Shown in pieces: positions 1-11,575 of a stretch of DNA of 64,000 nt. The translations under genes were made by a program, and so were the position numbers. Source of the stretch: Flexilinea flocculi (GTDB lineage: Bacteria; Chloroflexota; Anaerolineae; Anaerolineales; Anaerolineaceae); contig NZ_DF968181.1 of assembly GCF_001192795.1 (NCBI RefSeq), forward strand, positions 337,475 to 401,474. Reading direction: 5' to 3'. Numbering within the stretch: position 1 is the first letter of the stretch; each line of letters starts with the position of its first letter. The notes under the pieces were generated by a model that was not told the origin of the DNA, did no database searches, and saw nothing but the letters and a program-made list of their open reading frames with translations.

Positions 1-112
1 GCATAAAAGCTGAACGAAAAGAAAAAAACAAAAAAAGACGAAAGTCAAAGCAAAAACCGAGTGAAGTAAGAAAGAAAAAGAACAGAAAAAAGATCTGTTC
101 CTTACATCACGT
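1..112 (+). other. rRNA spacer and 23S leader
   Basis: A-rich spacer upstream of 23S rRNA. It contains no tRNA in the visible part. Positions 93-112 are complementary to 3041-3060 over 20 bp, with one G-U pair. This forms the long double-stranded stem that brackets precursor 23S rRNA and is normally cut by RNase III. The 16S gene would lie to the left of the window. Confidence 0.8.
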
Positions 113-3040
<2,928 letters not shown>

Positions 3041-3123
3041 ACGTGATGTAAGGAACAGGTCGGTTTTCTGTAAAAGGAAAAAAGGATACTACATACTGAG
3101 ATTCAGTGAAAGAAGAAATAGAA

Positions 3124-3258
3124 AGTCATGTTGGTGACCAGAGGGACGTGGGTATACCCGGAAACATCTCGAACCCGGAAGTCAAGCGCGTCAACGCCGA
3201 TGGTACTTGGAGGGCGACCTCCTGGGAGAGTAGGTCATTGCCAACATGACTTTTTTTT
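3124..3258 (+). terminator. rrn operon terminator using 5S helix I
   Basis: The base-paired ends of 5S (agtcatgttgg with ccaacatgact) are followed directly by eight T residues at 3251-3258. The closing stem of 5S therefore seems to double as the intrinsic terminator stem of the rRNA operon. No separate terminator hairpin is visible downstream. Confidence 0.6.
3127..3249 (+). rRNA. 5S ribosomal RNA
   Basis: 5S rRNA, about 85 bases after 23S, in the usual 23S-5S order. The conserved internal stretch cgaacccggaagtcaagc at 3170-3187 and the late segment cgccgatggtac match the 5S family. Helix I is closed by the 11-base complement 3124-3134 / 3241-3251. Ends are approximate to within about 3 bases. 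Confidence 0.93.
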
Positions 3259-3409
3259 GTTAATACCATCCCCCCCATATATCCCCCCGTTTTGCTTGTG
3301 AAAAAATTGAATTAGTAACTACATTAAATTATTCTGAAAAAATTAGTAGATAATAATGCTATACTTTTTCATATGCGTGATAAATAAAAAATGAACCGGA
3401 GAGAAATAA

Positions 3410-4393
3410 ATGCTGAGTCATCGACATGATTTGATGTATGGTGATATTAAATTATTTACTGGTACAAGCTGTATCCCGTTGGCAAAAAAAATAGCAGAAT
3501 ATTTGAAAGTTCCGCTTTGTGATCGGGATATTATTGAATTTCCCAATGAAAATCTGTTTGTGCAATTGAAAAGCAGTGTACGTGGCCAGGACTGCTACGT
3601 GATTCAAACAACATCCAGACCGGTTCATCGAAATTTGATGGAATTATTGATATTAATCCAGACATTAAGATTGGATTCTGCCGCCAGAATTACTGCTGTC
3701 ATTCCATACCTATGTTATGCACGATCGGATAAGAAAGATCAGCCTCGTGTTCCGATAACAGCTCGATTAATTGCGGATATTGTCGAAGTTGCAGGTGCAG
3801 ACCGCTATATGATGGTGGATGTGCATGCGGGTCAGATACAGGGTTTTTTCAGCATTCCTGGCGATGCATTAACCGCTTATCACAAATTACTGGAATATCT
3901 GAAAAAATTGAAACCAGGTTTGACGAGCCCAGTTGTCGTTTCAACAGACCTGGGATTTGCAAAAAAAGCAAGGAATATTGCTGAAGTATTGGATTTACCG
4001 CTTGCTTTTGTTGAGAAACGACGAACAGGCAACGATGCAAAAGCAGAAGCGTTGACGGTTATCGGCGATGTCCAAAACCGGGATGTCATTCTGGTCGATG
4101 ATGAAATTGATACTGGCGGATCGATGGACAATGCGATTCGCATATTAACCAAAATGGGTGCGAAAGATGTATATGTGACTTTTGTTCATGCGGTGTTTTC
4201 TGGAAATGCTGCGGAACGATTGTCTGCTTCTCCGGCAAAAAGGTTTATCACAACGGATACAATCCCGATACCGGAAGCATCGAAACTCTTATTTGGCGAC
4301 CGATTAGTAATCCTCAGCGTAGCAGATTTATTAGGCGAAGTAATTGCACGTGCCAATCGCGGCATCAGTGTGGGAGCAATGTTTAACGAATAA
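3410..4393 (+). CDS. prs: Ribose-phosphate pyrophosphokinase (PRPP synthetase)
   Basis: Transfers pyrophosphate from ATP to ribose 5-phosphate, making PRPP for nucleotide, histidine, tryptophan and NAD synthesis in the cytosol. The 327-residue length fits class I enzymes. Visible signatures are YARSDKKDQPRVPI (catalytic flexible-loop region), DVHAGQIQGFF (residues ~137-147) and the PRPP-binding loop VILVDDEIDTGGSM (~222-235). The start is ATG with an upstream CCGGAGAG about 8 bases away. mutM follows after only 6 bases, so the two are probably cotranscribed. The pairing has no obvious functional logic. Identification is secure. Confidence 0.95.
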   Translation: MLSHRHDLMYGDIKLFTGTSCIPLAKKIAEYLKVPLCDRDIIEFPNENLFVQLKSSVRGQDCYVIQTTSRPVHRNLMELLILIQTLRLDSAARITAVIPYLCYARSDKKDQPRVPITARLIADIVEVAGADRYMMVDVHAGQIQGFFSIPGDALTAYHKLLEYLKKLKPGLTSPVVVSTDLGFAKKARNIAEVLDLPLAFVEKRRTGNDAKAEALTVIGDVQNRDVILVDDEIDTGGSMDNAIRILTKMGAKDVYVTFVHAVFSGNAAERLSASPAKRFITTDTIPIPEASKLLFGDRLVILSVADLLGEVIARANRGISVGAMFNE

Positions 4394-4399
4394 AATCCA

Positions 4400-5221
4400 A
4401 TGCCGGAACTTCCTGAAGTTGAAACATTTGTTCGTTCTCTAAAGTTTGGTGGAATGACCGGAGAACCAATTCTAAATCGGCTGATACAACATGCCGATTT
4501 ATTTTGGTATCGAACGTTAGCCTTCTCCGATGAAGGAGATAATTTTCTGTCATGGTTCCCTGGAAAAACGATTGAAGACATTACGCGCAGAGGCAAATAC
4601 ATAATTCTTTCAATTCCCCCGAAATTCCTGATCATTCATCTGCGAATGAGCGGCGATCTTCGTGTGGAATCGCAAAACTCTCAAATCAACAAAAAACATG
4701 ACCGTTTTCTTATCGAATTTTGTGACAGTTACCGGCTTGTCTTTAATGATCCGCGAAAATTTGGACGCATCTGGCTTATCAATCATCCGGAATATGTATT
4801 TCAAAAGCTTGGCATCGAACCGTTTTCTTCTTCTTTTACAGCAGCGTGGATGAAAGAAAATGCCCGAAAGAAAAAGAAAGTGATCAAGACGTTACTGTTG
4901 GATCAGACTTTCATTGCGGGTATTGGCAATATTTATTCAGACGAAGCCTTATACCGGGCGGGAATTCATCCCAATCGAAAAGCAGATGATTTATCCGATG
5001 CGGAAATAGATCAATTGACACATGCCATTCAAAATGTCCTGCAGGCTGGTATTGCGCAAAACGGAGCCAGTATTGATTGGGTTTATCGGGGTGGAAATTT
5101 TCAAAACCATTTTCAGGTATATCATCGCAGCGGTAAGCCTTGTTATCGTTGTGGCACTCTCATAGAAAGATCGGTCATTGGACAGCGATCTGCGCATTTT
5201 TGTCCAAATTGTCAGATTTAA
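4400..5221 (+). CDS. mutM: Formamidopyrimidine-DNA glycosylase (Fpg/MutM)
   Basis: Base-excision repair glycosylase/AP lyase that removes 8-oxoguanine and formamidopyrimidines. The 273-residue protein starts with the canonical MPELPEVET, so the catalytic Pro2 and Glu3 are intact. It has the helix-two-turn-helix stretch QTFIAGIGNIYSDEALY (~170-186) and a C-terminal zinc finger CYRCG...CPNC. The start lies 6 bases after prs with no strong Shine-Dalgarno, which suggests translational coupling. Its 3' end overlaps the convergent HAD gene by 4 bases. A second family member without Pro2 lies at 59595-60422; this one is the orthodox enzyme. Confidence 0.94.
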   Translation: MPELPEVETFVRSLKFGGMTGEPILNRLIQHADLFWYRTLAFSDEGDNFLSWFPGKTIEDITRRGKYIILSIPPKFLIIHLRMSGDLRVESQNSQINKKHDRFLIEFCDSYRLVFNDPRKFGRIWLINHPEYVFQKLGIEPFSSSFTAAWMKENARKKKKVIKTLLLDQTFIAGIGNIYSDEALYRAGIHPNRKADDLSDAEIDQLTHAIQNVLQAGIAQNGASIDWVYRGGNFQNHFQVYHRSGKPCYRCGTLIERSVIGQRSAHFCPNCQI

Positions 5222-5961
5222 AAGATTTTTTCAAAAGTTTTGATAATTTCGAGGACCTTTTTCAAAGAAGATGTTACAGCATCCGGTTTGCATAATGGTA
5301 GCATTAATTGCGATGAAACCGCATATCGATTGAACCAGATTGTGTGCATCCCTTTTTTGTATGCGCCCCAGATATCAGCCATAAAGGAATCTCCGACCAT
5401 CACACTTTCTGCGGGACTGCTTACCAATGAATATAACGCTAAATCAAAAATCTCCTGTCGAGGTTTTCGGTATCCTGTCTCTGCAGAAATGATCACACTT
5501 TGGAAGTATTTTTCGAGATGATATTTTTGTAGAAGCTGTCGGATATCTTCCGCATAGCTTGCATTGGTGATCAAACCGATTTTTAAATTCTGGTTTTGCA
5601 GCAGTTCCAAAGTGTCTATTGCATAATCAGTAAGGTACCAATTCGCTTCAGTACTTGCATAAAAAGCTTTTAAAGATTTTAAAATGTGTTCTTCTGGAAC
5701 ATGGCTGAAACCCATTTCCTCGAGAGTATGAGAAAGAATGATATCTGCGCTATGTTCGATATAATCCATTTCTCGCAAATTGTAATAATTCATCAGGTTT
5801 TGAAAATGCTTTTCCGCCAGCTCATTGGGATGGACAGGATAATTGAATGCTTGAAATGCTTCGGCTAATTTTTCACAGGCAATGCGAATGCTGTTGCTGT
5901 TTAACCGCTGGTTGTATAAGAGGGTGTTCCCAAGATCAAAGAATACAGTTCGGATCTTCAT
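5218..5961 (-). CDS. HAD-superfamily hydrolase with DxGNT motif
   Basis: A 247-residue cytosolic HAD-like protein. Motif I reads FFDLGNTLL (residues ~8-16), motif II LITNAS (~134-139), and the late motif VMVGDSFMADIWGA (~191-204), in the usual order with a helical cap between I and II. The nucleophile Asp is present, but the second Asp of the classical DxDGT is replaced by Gly (D-L-G-N-T). That variant is common in a HAD subgroup and leaves the reaction uncertain. Substrate cannot be read from sequence. Convergent with mutM (4-base overlap), it heads away from the divergent mannosyltransferase gene. Confidence 0.8.
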   Translation of the reverse strand: MKIRTVFFDLGNTLLYNQRLNSNSIRIACEKLAEAFQAFNYPVHPNELAEKHFQNLMNYYNLREMDYIEHSADIILSHTLEEMGFSHVPEEHILKSLKAFYASTEANWYLTDYAIDTLELLQNQNLKIGLITNASYAEDIRQLLQKYHLEKYFQSVIISAETGYRKPRQEIFDLALYSLVSSPAESVMVGDSFMADIWGAYKKGMHTIWFNRYAVSSQLMLPLCKPDAVTSSLKKVLEIIKTFEKIF

Positions 5962-5999
5962 TGCGTTATATCGTTAATGTTTCCTGTCAAAAAGTCTAC

Positions 6000-6125
6000 G
6001 AATATCTGATAATTTTACAATGATTTATGCCTTCTGTCTGGATTCTGAAATTCGAATGAAAGACTTGTTATTCAAATCAATCAGTCAAAAAGTATGTTCA
6101 TATTTCGAATTGCTGCTTTTTCAGC
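6000..6125. repeat. Intergenic repeat element, hairpin-less copy
   Basis: Between two divergent genes lie fragments of the dispersed intergenic repeat: attcgaatgaaagacttg followed by ttattcaaatcaatcag at about 6051-6085, and catatttcgaattgctg at about 6100-6116. These are the two conserved ends of the family without the central hairpin, which looks like a solo or deleted copy. The region must also hold promoters for both genes. Confidence 0.5.
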
Positions 6126-6144
6126 GGTAAAATTGTAGCTAATT

Positions 6145-7347
6145 ATGACAAGCTCAAAGATCGCACGAAAAATCAAGGATACCGCAGCTATCCAATGGAT
6201 TCGTTCCCATCAAGTTGTCTTTATCAGAATACTTGAAAGCTGGTGCCTGTCAAGAGCATTGCTTCTGATCATTGCATGGTTTTCTCCATATTTTGCGGGT
6301 AATCCGATCTATCAGAAATACATCGATCAAGGTTATTTTTTATCCCCAAAGTGGTGGATTGATATCTGGTGTCGATGGGACAGCAAATGGTATCTTTCTA
6401 TTGTGCAATATGGGTATACGATCCCGCAGGATATCAGCTCGCAATACAGTAATATTGCCTTTTTCCCGTTGTACCCGTATCTCATTAAAATATTCACTTT
6501 CTGGCTTCCTGATTCTCTGCAGACTGAAAGCTTTTTCCTTCTGACCGGACTGATGATTTCGAATATTTGTTTTATCCTGGCTCTGTTTGGTTTATACGAA
6601 TTAGGAAAAACTTTATTCGGAGAAGAATCAGCCAAAAAAGCTATACTGCTTTATTTGTGCATTCCTGCCGGATTCTACTTCTCAGCTTTTTACACGGAAA
6701 GCTTGTTTTTATTTTTGATCGTTTTTTCCCTCGTGTTTGCTGAAAAAAACGAATGGAGAGCGGCAGGATTTTTTTCCATGTTCGCCGCATTGACGCGGCC
6801 GCATGGAATCCTGATCCTGATTCCCCTGGGATGGATCTATCTCTCCAAAAAGAATTGGAAATTCAGATCAATTCGTTCTGACATCTGCTGGCTGCTCCTG
6901 GCGCCAATGGGTATTCTTGTATTCTTTTTTGGATTGTATCGCCTGACAGGTAATTTCTTTGTATTTTTTGAAGCACAAGGTTCCTGGGGACGTTCCATAG
7001 GGGTTTCATTCTTTTCAAGTTATTTTGAACCACTTTTTAATCGTTTCAATCGTATTGCCGTGATCGATACGCTGATGATTACGCTGTCATTCATCCTGAG
7101 TATTGTCTTATTGATAAAAATTCCCCAAAAAGCATATGGCATTTATGCATTATGCGCAACATTGATCCTGATTCTGACCGGCAACTTATTTTCGATGACG
7201 CGTTATACGGCTGCAATTTTCCCCATTTTCCTGTTCGCCGGCCACTTTTTGTCCAATCAAAAAGTATTCACGGCGATTTGCGGAATCTTTATTATCCTGC
7301 AAATTCTCTTTTTCAGCGGTTGGATTAATTATTATTGGATCGCATAA
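6145..7347 (+). CDS. PIG-V-like membrane mannosyltransferase
   Basis: Polytopic GT-C glycosyltransferase of 400 residues, expected to use a polyprenyl-phosphate sugar on the outer face of the membrane. It resembles the PIG-V/GPI mannosyltransferase 2 family. The signatures are WCRWDSKWYLSIVQYGY (~85-101, with the paired acidic/Trp motif), FFPLYPYLIKIF (~115-126), a YTESLFLFL segment (~187-195) and LTRPHGILILIP (~215-226). At least eight hydrophobic helices are visible. It sits alone between a divergent HAD gene and a downstream exporter. Substrate is unknown; protein O-mannosylation or envelope glycolipid synthesis are the likely roles. Confidence 0.8.
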   Translation: MTSSKIARKIKDTAAIQWIRSHQVVFIRILESWCLSRALLLIIAWFSPYFAGNPIYQKYIDQGYFLSPKWWIDIWCRWDSKWYLSIVQYGYTIPQDISSQYSNIAFFPLYPYLIKIFTFWLPDSLQTESFFLLTGLMISNICFILALFGLYELGKTLFGEESAKKAILLYLCIPAGFYFSAFYTESLFLFLIVFSLVFAEKNEWRAAGFFSMFAALTRPHGILILIPLGWIYLSKKNWKFRSIRSDICWLLLAPMGILVFFFGLYRLTGNFFVFFEAQGSWGRSIGVSFFSSYFEPLFNRFNRIAVIDTLMITLSFILSIVLLIKIPQKAYGIYALCATLILILTGNLFSMTRYTAAIFPIFLFAGHFLSNQKVFTAICGIFIILQILFFSGWINYYWIA

Positions 7348-7426
7348 AACAGACTCTTTATTCAATAAACTTGTCATGATCCATTTTTTGGTCTCTGGAT
7401 GATGACTGAAAAGGTGGATTCTTTTT

Positions 7427-8365
7427 GTGAGCAAAAAAAATACAGCATTCGGTATCATCGCAGTATTGCTCTGGGGTTCCAACATGGGATTTTCCAGAAT
7501 ATTGCTGGAATCTTTAGGCCCGTTCATGACAAGCAGCATCGAGATGATTTTTTCCGGCGGGGTATTAATCCTTTTAATGCTTTTTCAGCGGAAAAGCATT
7601 GCTTCGCTGCTACAGCTTCCAAAGGCCTATCTGATCAGTTGCAGTATATTATTCACAATCAACCATCTCGCTCTGAATTACGGTATTGCGTTATGTGAAA
7701 ACCGTTCACAAATTTTAATCATCACCGCATTAAATTACCTCTGGCCGATTTTAACGATTATTGTCTCAATCCCGATCTTGAAAAACCGGTTTCGAAAGCT
7801 ATATTTTTTCGCAGGTGTTGTGATTACGATTTTTTCTACAAGTTACATCTCGCTTCAGGGTGGCTCATTGGATCAGCGTTCGATTTTTTCTGATCGTTCG
7901 TGGATCGCTTATCTGAGTACTTTCATTGCAGCGGTCGATTGGGCTTTTTATTCTGCGTTTGTGACCAAATTTCTTGCAGGAAGAGAAAAGAGCGAAACGG
8001 CGCTGCCGCTTTTTATGCTGTTCGATGGCATTATTGCTCTGATTCTAAGCCTTGTGTTTCGGGAAAAATCGAATTGGACGATTGAAATATGGTTTCCGTT
8101 GCTCTATACAATCATATTCCCTTCGCTTTTAGCGTATCTATTTTGGGATCTCGGTATCAGCAGAGGAAATTCAAATCTCGTACGATTCTTTTCACTTTTC
8201 ACGGTTGTCCTGTCAACCATTTCATCATCGGTAATTTTGAAAATTCCTTTACGATGGGATGTTGTTCTGTGCAGTTTTTTGTTGTTCCTGGGGGCTTACG
8301 TTACACAAAAGTCAATATTACACCGAGGGCATGAGAAAGTCACTTCAGGTCAAACCGGAGAATAA
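7427..8365 (+). CDS. DMT/EamA exporter, YddG-like
   Basis: Ten-helix drug/metabolite transporter of 312 residues. Several stretches follow the YddG (aromatic amino acid exporter) subgroup rather than generic EamA: LLWGSNMGFSRILLESLGP near the N-terminus, NYLWPILTI (~103-111), an AYLSTFIAAVDWAFY segment (~160-174), and AYLFWDLGISRGN (~232-244). The start is GTG, preceded by AAGGTGG nine bases upstream. It lies 79 bases after the mannosyltransferase gene with no terminator between, so cotranscription is possible. Substrate assignment to aromatic amino acids is inference from similarity. Confidence 0.75.
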   Translation: MSKKNTAFGIIAVLLWGSNMGFSRILLESLGPFMTSSIEMIFSGGVLILLMLFQRKSIASLLQLPKAYLISCSILFTINHLALNYGIALCENRSQILIITALNYLWPILTIIVSIPILKNRFRKLYFFAGVVITIFSTSYISLQGGSLDQRSIFSDRSWIAYLSTFIAAVDWAFYSAFVTKFLAGREKSETALPLFMLFDGIIALILSLVFREKSNWTIEIWFPLLYTIIFPSLLAYLFWDLGISRGNSNLVRFFSLFTVVLSTISSSVILKIPLRWDVVLCSFLLFLGAYVTQKSILHRGHEKVTSGQTGE

Positions 8366-8383
8366 TACAGTACGTTACAGTGT

Positions 8384-8494
8384 TTAAATTTTGTCATTCT
8401 GGTCACGATATGAATCGAATTTGTCCAGTTCTAATAAACTGATCGCTGACAGCATTGTAAATAAAAGAAAAAGTAATGACAAAATAACGTTCAT
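8384..8494 (-). CDS. Possible 36-residue membrane peptide
   Basis: A short open frame encoding about 36 residues: MNVILSLLFLLFTMLSAISL, then a charged tail (LELDKFDSYRDQNDKI). The hydrophobic first half could be a single membrane helix and the tail would be cytosolic or exposed. A GGAAG lies about 11 bases before the ATG, which is distant. It is convergent with the YddG-like gene. I do not recognise a family. The AT-rich setting makes a chance frame quite possible. Confidence 0.3.
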   Translation of the reverse strand: MNVILSLLFLLFTMLSAISLLELDKFDSYRDQNDKI

Positions 8495-8871
8495 TTATAT
8501 TCGGCTTCCGAATTTAATATTAATAAAAATTTATTTGTATTAATATAAATACGTAGGGCATTGGAAAAAGTTTCTTTATACGGGTAATCATTCAACGAAA
8601 TGAGATGTTTCCAAAACTATAAGAAGAAATATTTATAGCCCTTTAGTTTGTATGTTCCGCTCAAAAGTGTCTCTTTGATCACATTTAGTATTAATTCCAT
8701 CAATAAAATTTACCAATAAAGAATAAACAATCTTTTTCTTATAAACTCCTCCAAAAATTACATTTGCCGGAGTCATCCCCTACGTTCCATTGAAGAATCT
8801 GAGAATTTCACAAAATTGTCTTTCACTTCTTAGATTTATTCGAAAAGTTTCTTGTCGGTTTATTATTCGGT

Positions 8872-8877
8872 TATAAT
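8872..8877 (+). promoter_or_regulatory. Possible -10 box of the toxin locus
   Basis: TATAAT within ttcggttataataag, about 80 bases before the ATG at 8956. No good -35 hexamer sits at 16-18 bases. A closely similar string, ttcggtataataag, precedes the binding-protein gene at 43369, which supports promoter function weakly. Confidence 0.35.
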
Positions 8878-8955
8878 AAGAAACCGAAACGCTTTTTACC
8901 TGCAAATTGCAAAATGGAATAACGTTATTACAAAAAATTTTCAAAAGAGAGAATT

Positions 8956-10329
8956 ATGAAAAGAATTATCTGTACACTAATTTTCTTAATAGGATTGTTC
9001 GTATTCTGGGGAACGTTTTATCCGATTCAGACTTTTGCTGAAGACTTAACTAATCAGAATAATGCGGTTAGATATTATCTCGGTTCCCCAGTAAATACAG
9101 GTTGGGATGACGGTTATTCGGAAACAAACAAGATCGAATATAAAGATCCCCATTTTGGCTGGATACTTGGTAAATTTTTTGTAAGTGGATACACACGGGA
9201 AACAAAAGATGACAAAGACAATCCCGTATTTCTTAAAAATCCTGCTGATAAAGTTACTCTTTGGTTTAACCTTGAGCAAGACATGGATATGCTGAATAAC
9301 GATTCAACACTTTCTATCGCCGAAGATCAAAATGGTTTTGATGAATATTTTGGAATCACCAAAACCAATTTTGGTAGAGGCACTTTAATAACAAGGCATA
9401 CGGATTATCAGAATTTGCCTGGGAATCCTGTTCTTTATACAGATTTTTTGGCGGCAAAAACTTCATTGCTATCAGATACCGAGGTAGAACTTTTCGAAGA
9501 GGGTGATTATGAAATTGCATTGAACTATGAAATAAAGAAGAGCCCGATGGCCATTGCAGGGCATTCTATTTTGCCGACTTATACAAATTATAGAATCTTC
9601 TTTAGTTTTTCTGTTCGCAATGGAAACTGCATGATTTACCCACTAGATGTAATTACAAATAGTGAATTAATGAATAGTTCGATTACCGAAGATGGATTCT
9701 TTCTTGATCTGGCAAAATCTCGTTATCTTGATATCAATATCAAAAAGGAAGTTCTGAACGATAGCGCTGATGGATTAACTGAAGAGGTTCGATTCAACAT
9801 ACCTGCAAAAGATGGAGATCAATATACAGAAGAAGGAATCTACACTATTACGGTTAAAAATCGATATACCAATGAGACCACCACGAAGAAAATATATGTG
9901 GGTACCAATAATGTTCTCAAAGCTCTTGTTACCTCAAATCTTTCACTCAATGAAATAAAAGAACAACTTGCGGCTGGAGCTCAAGTCGCTGATGATGGTT
10001 CAATCATTCCACCACAAATTGTGCCCCCTACTGTAACAACAACCGATGCACAAACAGTAAGTGCCAAAGTAACTCAATCCCCAATTTATGAGAGAACAAC
10101 CCAATTAAAAACTGATTTTCAACCAGACAGCGAAAAAAGATTGAGGAATCGTGTGATTTGGTCTATTGTGATCCTTGTACCTGTTTGTGTACTGTGCATA
10201 TTTTTTATTCGAAAACGAAATGGTTTAAAAAAAGATTTATCAAATGATATAACGATTGTGGAAGATACAGTGAACGAGACAATGATCAATGACTTATCAA
10301 ATGATGAAAAAGAGGAATTCGACAAATGA
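8956..10329 (+). CDS. Surface protein, single-pass C-terminal anchor, toxin partner
   Basis: A 457-residue exported protein of unknown function. It has an N-terminal signal peptide (residues ~1-29, hydrophobic core IICTLIFLIGLFVFWG), a large extracellular region rich in Asp/Asn/Tyr, a Pro/Thr-rich linker (~350-375), a transmembrane helix (~397-416, WSIVILVPVCVLCIFFI) and a short acidic cytosolic tail. The body contains WFNLEQDMDML and GYDEYF-like stretches that look evolutionarily constrained. I have the impression, unverified, of similar proteins in gut Firmicutes. Its TGA overlaps the ATG of the downstream toxin-like lipoprotein by 4 bases, implying tight coupling and a joint role in display, export or target recognition. 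Confidence 0.75.
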   Translation: MKRIICTLIFLIGLFVFWGTFYPIQTFAEDLTNQNNAVRYYLGSPVNTGWDDGYSETNKIEYKDPHFGWILGKFFVSGYTRETKDDKDNPVFLKNPADKVTLWFNLEQDMDMLNNDSTLSIAEDQNGFDEYFGITKTNFGRGTLITRHTDYQNLPGNPVLYTDFLAAKTSLLSDTEVELFEEGDYEIALNYEIKKSPMAIAGHSILPTYTNYRIFFSFSVRNGNCMIYPLDVITNSELMNSSITEDGFFLDLAKSRYLDINIKKEVLNDSADGLTEEVRFNIPAKDGDQYTEEGIYTITVKNRYTNETTTKKIYVGTNNVLKALVTSNLSLNEIKEQLAAGAQVADDGSIIPPQIVPPTVTTTDAQTVSAKVTQSPIYERTTQLKTDFQPDSEKRLRNRVIWSIVILVPVCVLCIFFIRKRNGLKKDLSNDITIVEDTVNETMINDLSNDEKEEFDK

Positions 10330-11573
10330 AAAGAATCATTTCTTTACTCTTAGTCTTTATTTTCCTCTTGACTGGCTGTTTACCACAAAAATCTATAACA
10401 CAAGAAACTGCACATATAGTAACAATTGTTCCGACGCCTGAGAACACATTGTTTTTTCAAGATACAGAGGTCTCTCTATCTGAAAATGAGTCAGAGACAC
10501 AGACTGCTGCTGTAAGTTTTCCAAATTTGCGCGATTCTGCTCTTTTACCATATGTGGAGGAGGCTGTTTACAATGATTTGGTAACCGAGCTTGAAAGTGA
10601 TTCTTATTTTGTAGAAAATGTCCAGGCAATCTATGTTTCAAAAGAATACCTTGATGATCTGACTTCTAATTCTCGAAAGAATATCTATTTTGGATATACT
10701 CTCGAAGAAATTGAAGCCCAGTTCCAAGGTGAAAAGTTTATTTTTACATTGGGTGATGACGGACGGACAATTGTACAGAAATTTGAAAATTACAATGATA
10801 CTTACGAACAAGTCATAAGAAATTTGGCAACCGGTGCCGGTATCATACTCGTCTGTGTTACTGTCTCGGCTGTTACAAGTGGAATAGCTCCAGCTGTCAG
10901 TGTTATTTTAGCCATGTCGGCTAAAACAGGTACTGCAGTGGCCTTGTCTTCTGGCGTGCTCAGCAGTGTTGCCGCAGGAATTGTGACAGGGATAGAAACC
11001 AAAGACTTCGATGAGATGCTTAAGTCTGCCGTGCTTACAGGTAGTGAAAGTTTCAAATGGGGAGCGATTACCGGAACATTTTCAGGAGGAATCAGCGGTG
11101 CAAATGCGCTTTATGGAGCAGCACGAAATGGATTGACCATGAATCAAGCTGCAATAATTCAACGGGAATCAAAACTTCCATTGCCTTTTATCAAGAATTT
11201 TCATTCCGTGAAAGAATATACTGTGTATAAGGAAGCGAATTTGAAAATTGCAAAGGTCAATGGCAATTGGGCATACTTACAAGATATCGATTGGAATTAT
11301 GTTGGCCCTGATGGAAGAACCAATGTTGAACGAGTGCTTGCTGACTTGGCTCCGTTAGATCCAGAAGGAATCCCGTACGAGTTACATCACATCGGACAGA
11401 AGGCAGATTCTCCACTTGCGATACTGACTCAAAAACAACATCATAAAAATTTAGGAATTCTTCATAAGAATTTATCAAATACTGTAAGTGAAGTCGATCA
11501 TGGAACTGCTTGGATAAAACAAAAAAATTCGTTTTGGAAAAGCCTGCTTGATACATCTTTGAAAGGGAGTTAA
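10326..11573 (+). CDS. Lipoprotein toxin with C-terminal LHH-type HNH nuclease domain
   Basis: A 415-residue polymorphic-toxin-like protein. The N-terminus is a lipoprotein signal with lipobox LLTGC (Cys18). The middle has a Gly/Ala/Val-rich hydrophobic stretch (~160-215), as in translocation segments of other toxins. The C-terminus (~325-412) fits the LHH group of the HNH/ENDO VII nuclease fold: GPDGRTNVERVLADLAPLD, then YELHHIGQKADSPLAIL with the LHH catalytic motif, TQKQHHKNLGILH, and a closing W...W pattern. The predicted action is nucleic-acid cleavage in a competing cell. It overlaps the upstream surface-protein gene (ATGA), and the SUKH immunity gene follows after 2 bases. Delivery route is unknown. 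Confidence 0.83.
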   Translation: MKRIISLLLVFIFLLTGCLPQKSITQETAHIVTIVPTPENTLFFQDTEVSLSENESETQTAAVSFPNLRDSALLPYVEEAVYNDLVTELESDSYFVENVQAIYVSKEYLDDLTSNSRKNIYFGYTLEEIEAQFQGEKFIFTLGDDGRTIVQKFENYNDTYEQVIRNLATGAGIILVCVTVSAVTSGIAPAVSVILAMSAKTGTAVALSSGVLSSVAAGIVTGIETKDFDEMLKSAVLTGSESFKWGAITGTFSGGISGANALYGAARNGLTMNQAAIIQRESKLPLPFIKNFHSVKEYTVYKEANLKIAKVNGNWAYLQDIDWNYVGPDGRTNVERVLADLAPLDPEGIPYELHHIGQKADSPLAILTQKQHHKNLGILHKNLSNTVSEVDHGTAWIKQKNSFWKSLLDTSLKGS

Positions 11574-11575
11574 TT

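Larger units (their letters stand above)
8366..8955. other. 590-base AT-rich intergenic region
   Basis: Very AT-rich spacer preceding the toxin-immunity island. It contains a possible 36-codon reverse-strand gene (8384-8494), a weak inverted repeat gtttctt/aagaaac around 8848-8885, and a TATAAT at 8872-8877 as a possible -10 for the gene at 8956. No tRNA, insertion sequence or clear repeat copy is visible. The compositional drop fits the edge of an acquired segment. Confidence 0.5.

Noticed and set aside
8366-8955. tRNA or insertion-sequence remnant in the 590-base spacer
   Set aside because: No cloverleaf-like arms or conserved T-loop string, and no terminal inverted repeat or transposase fragment.
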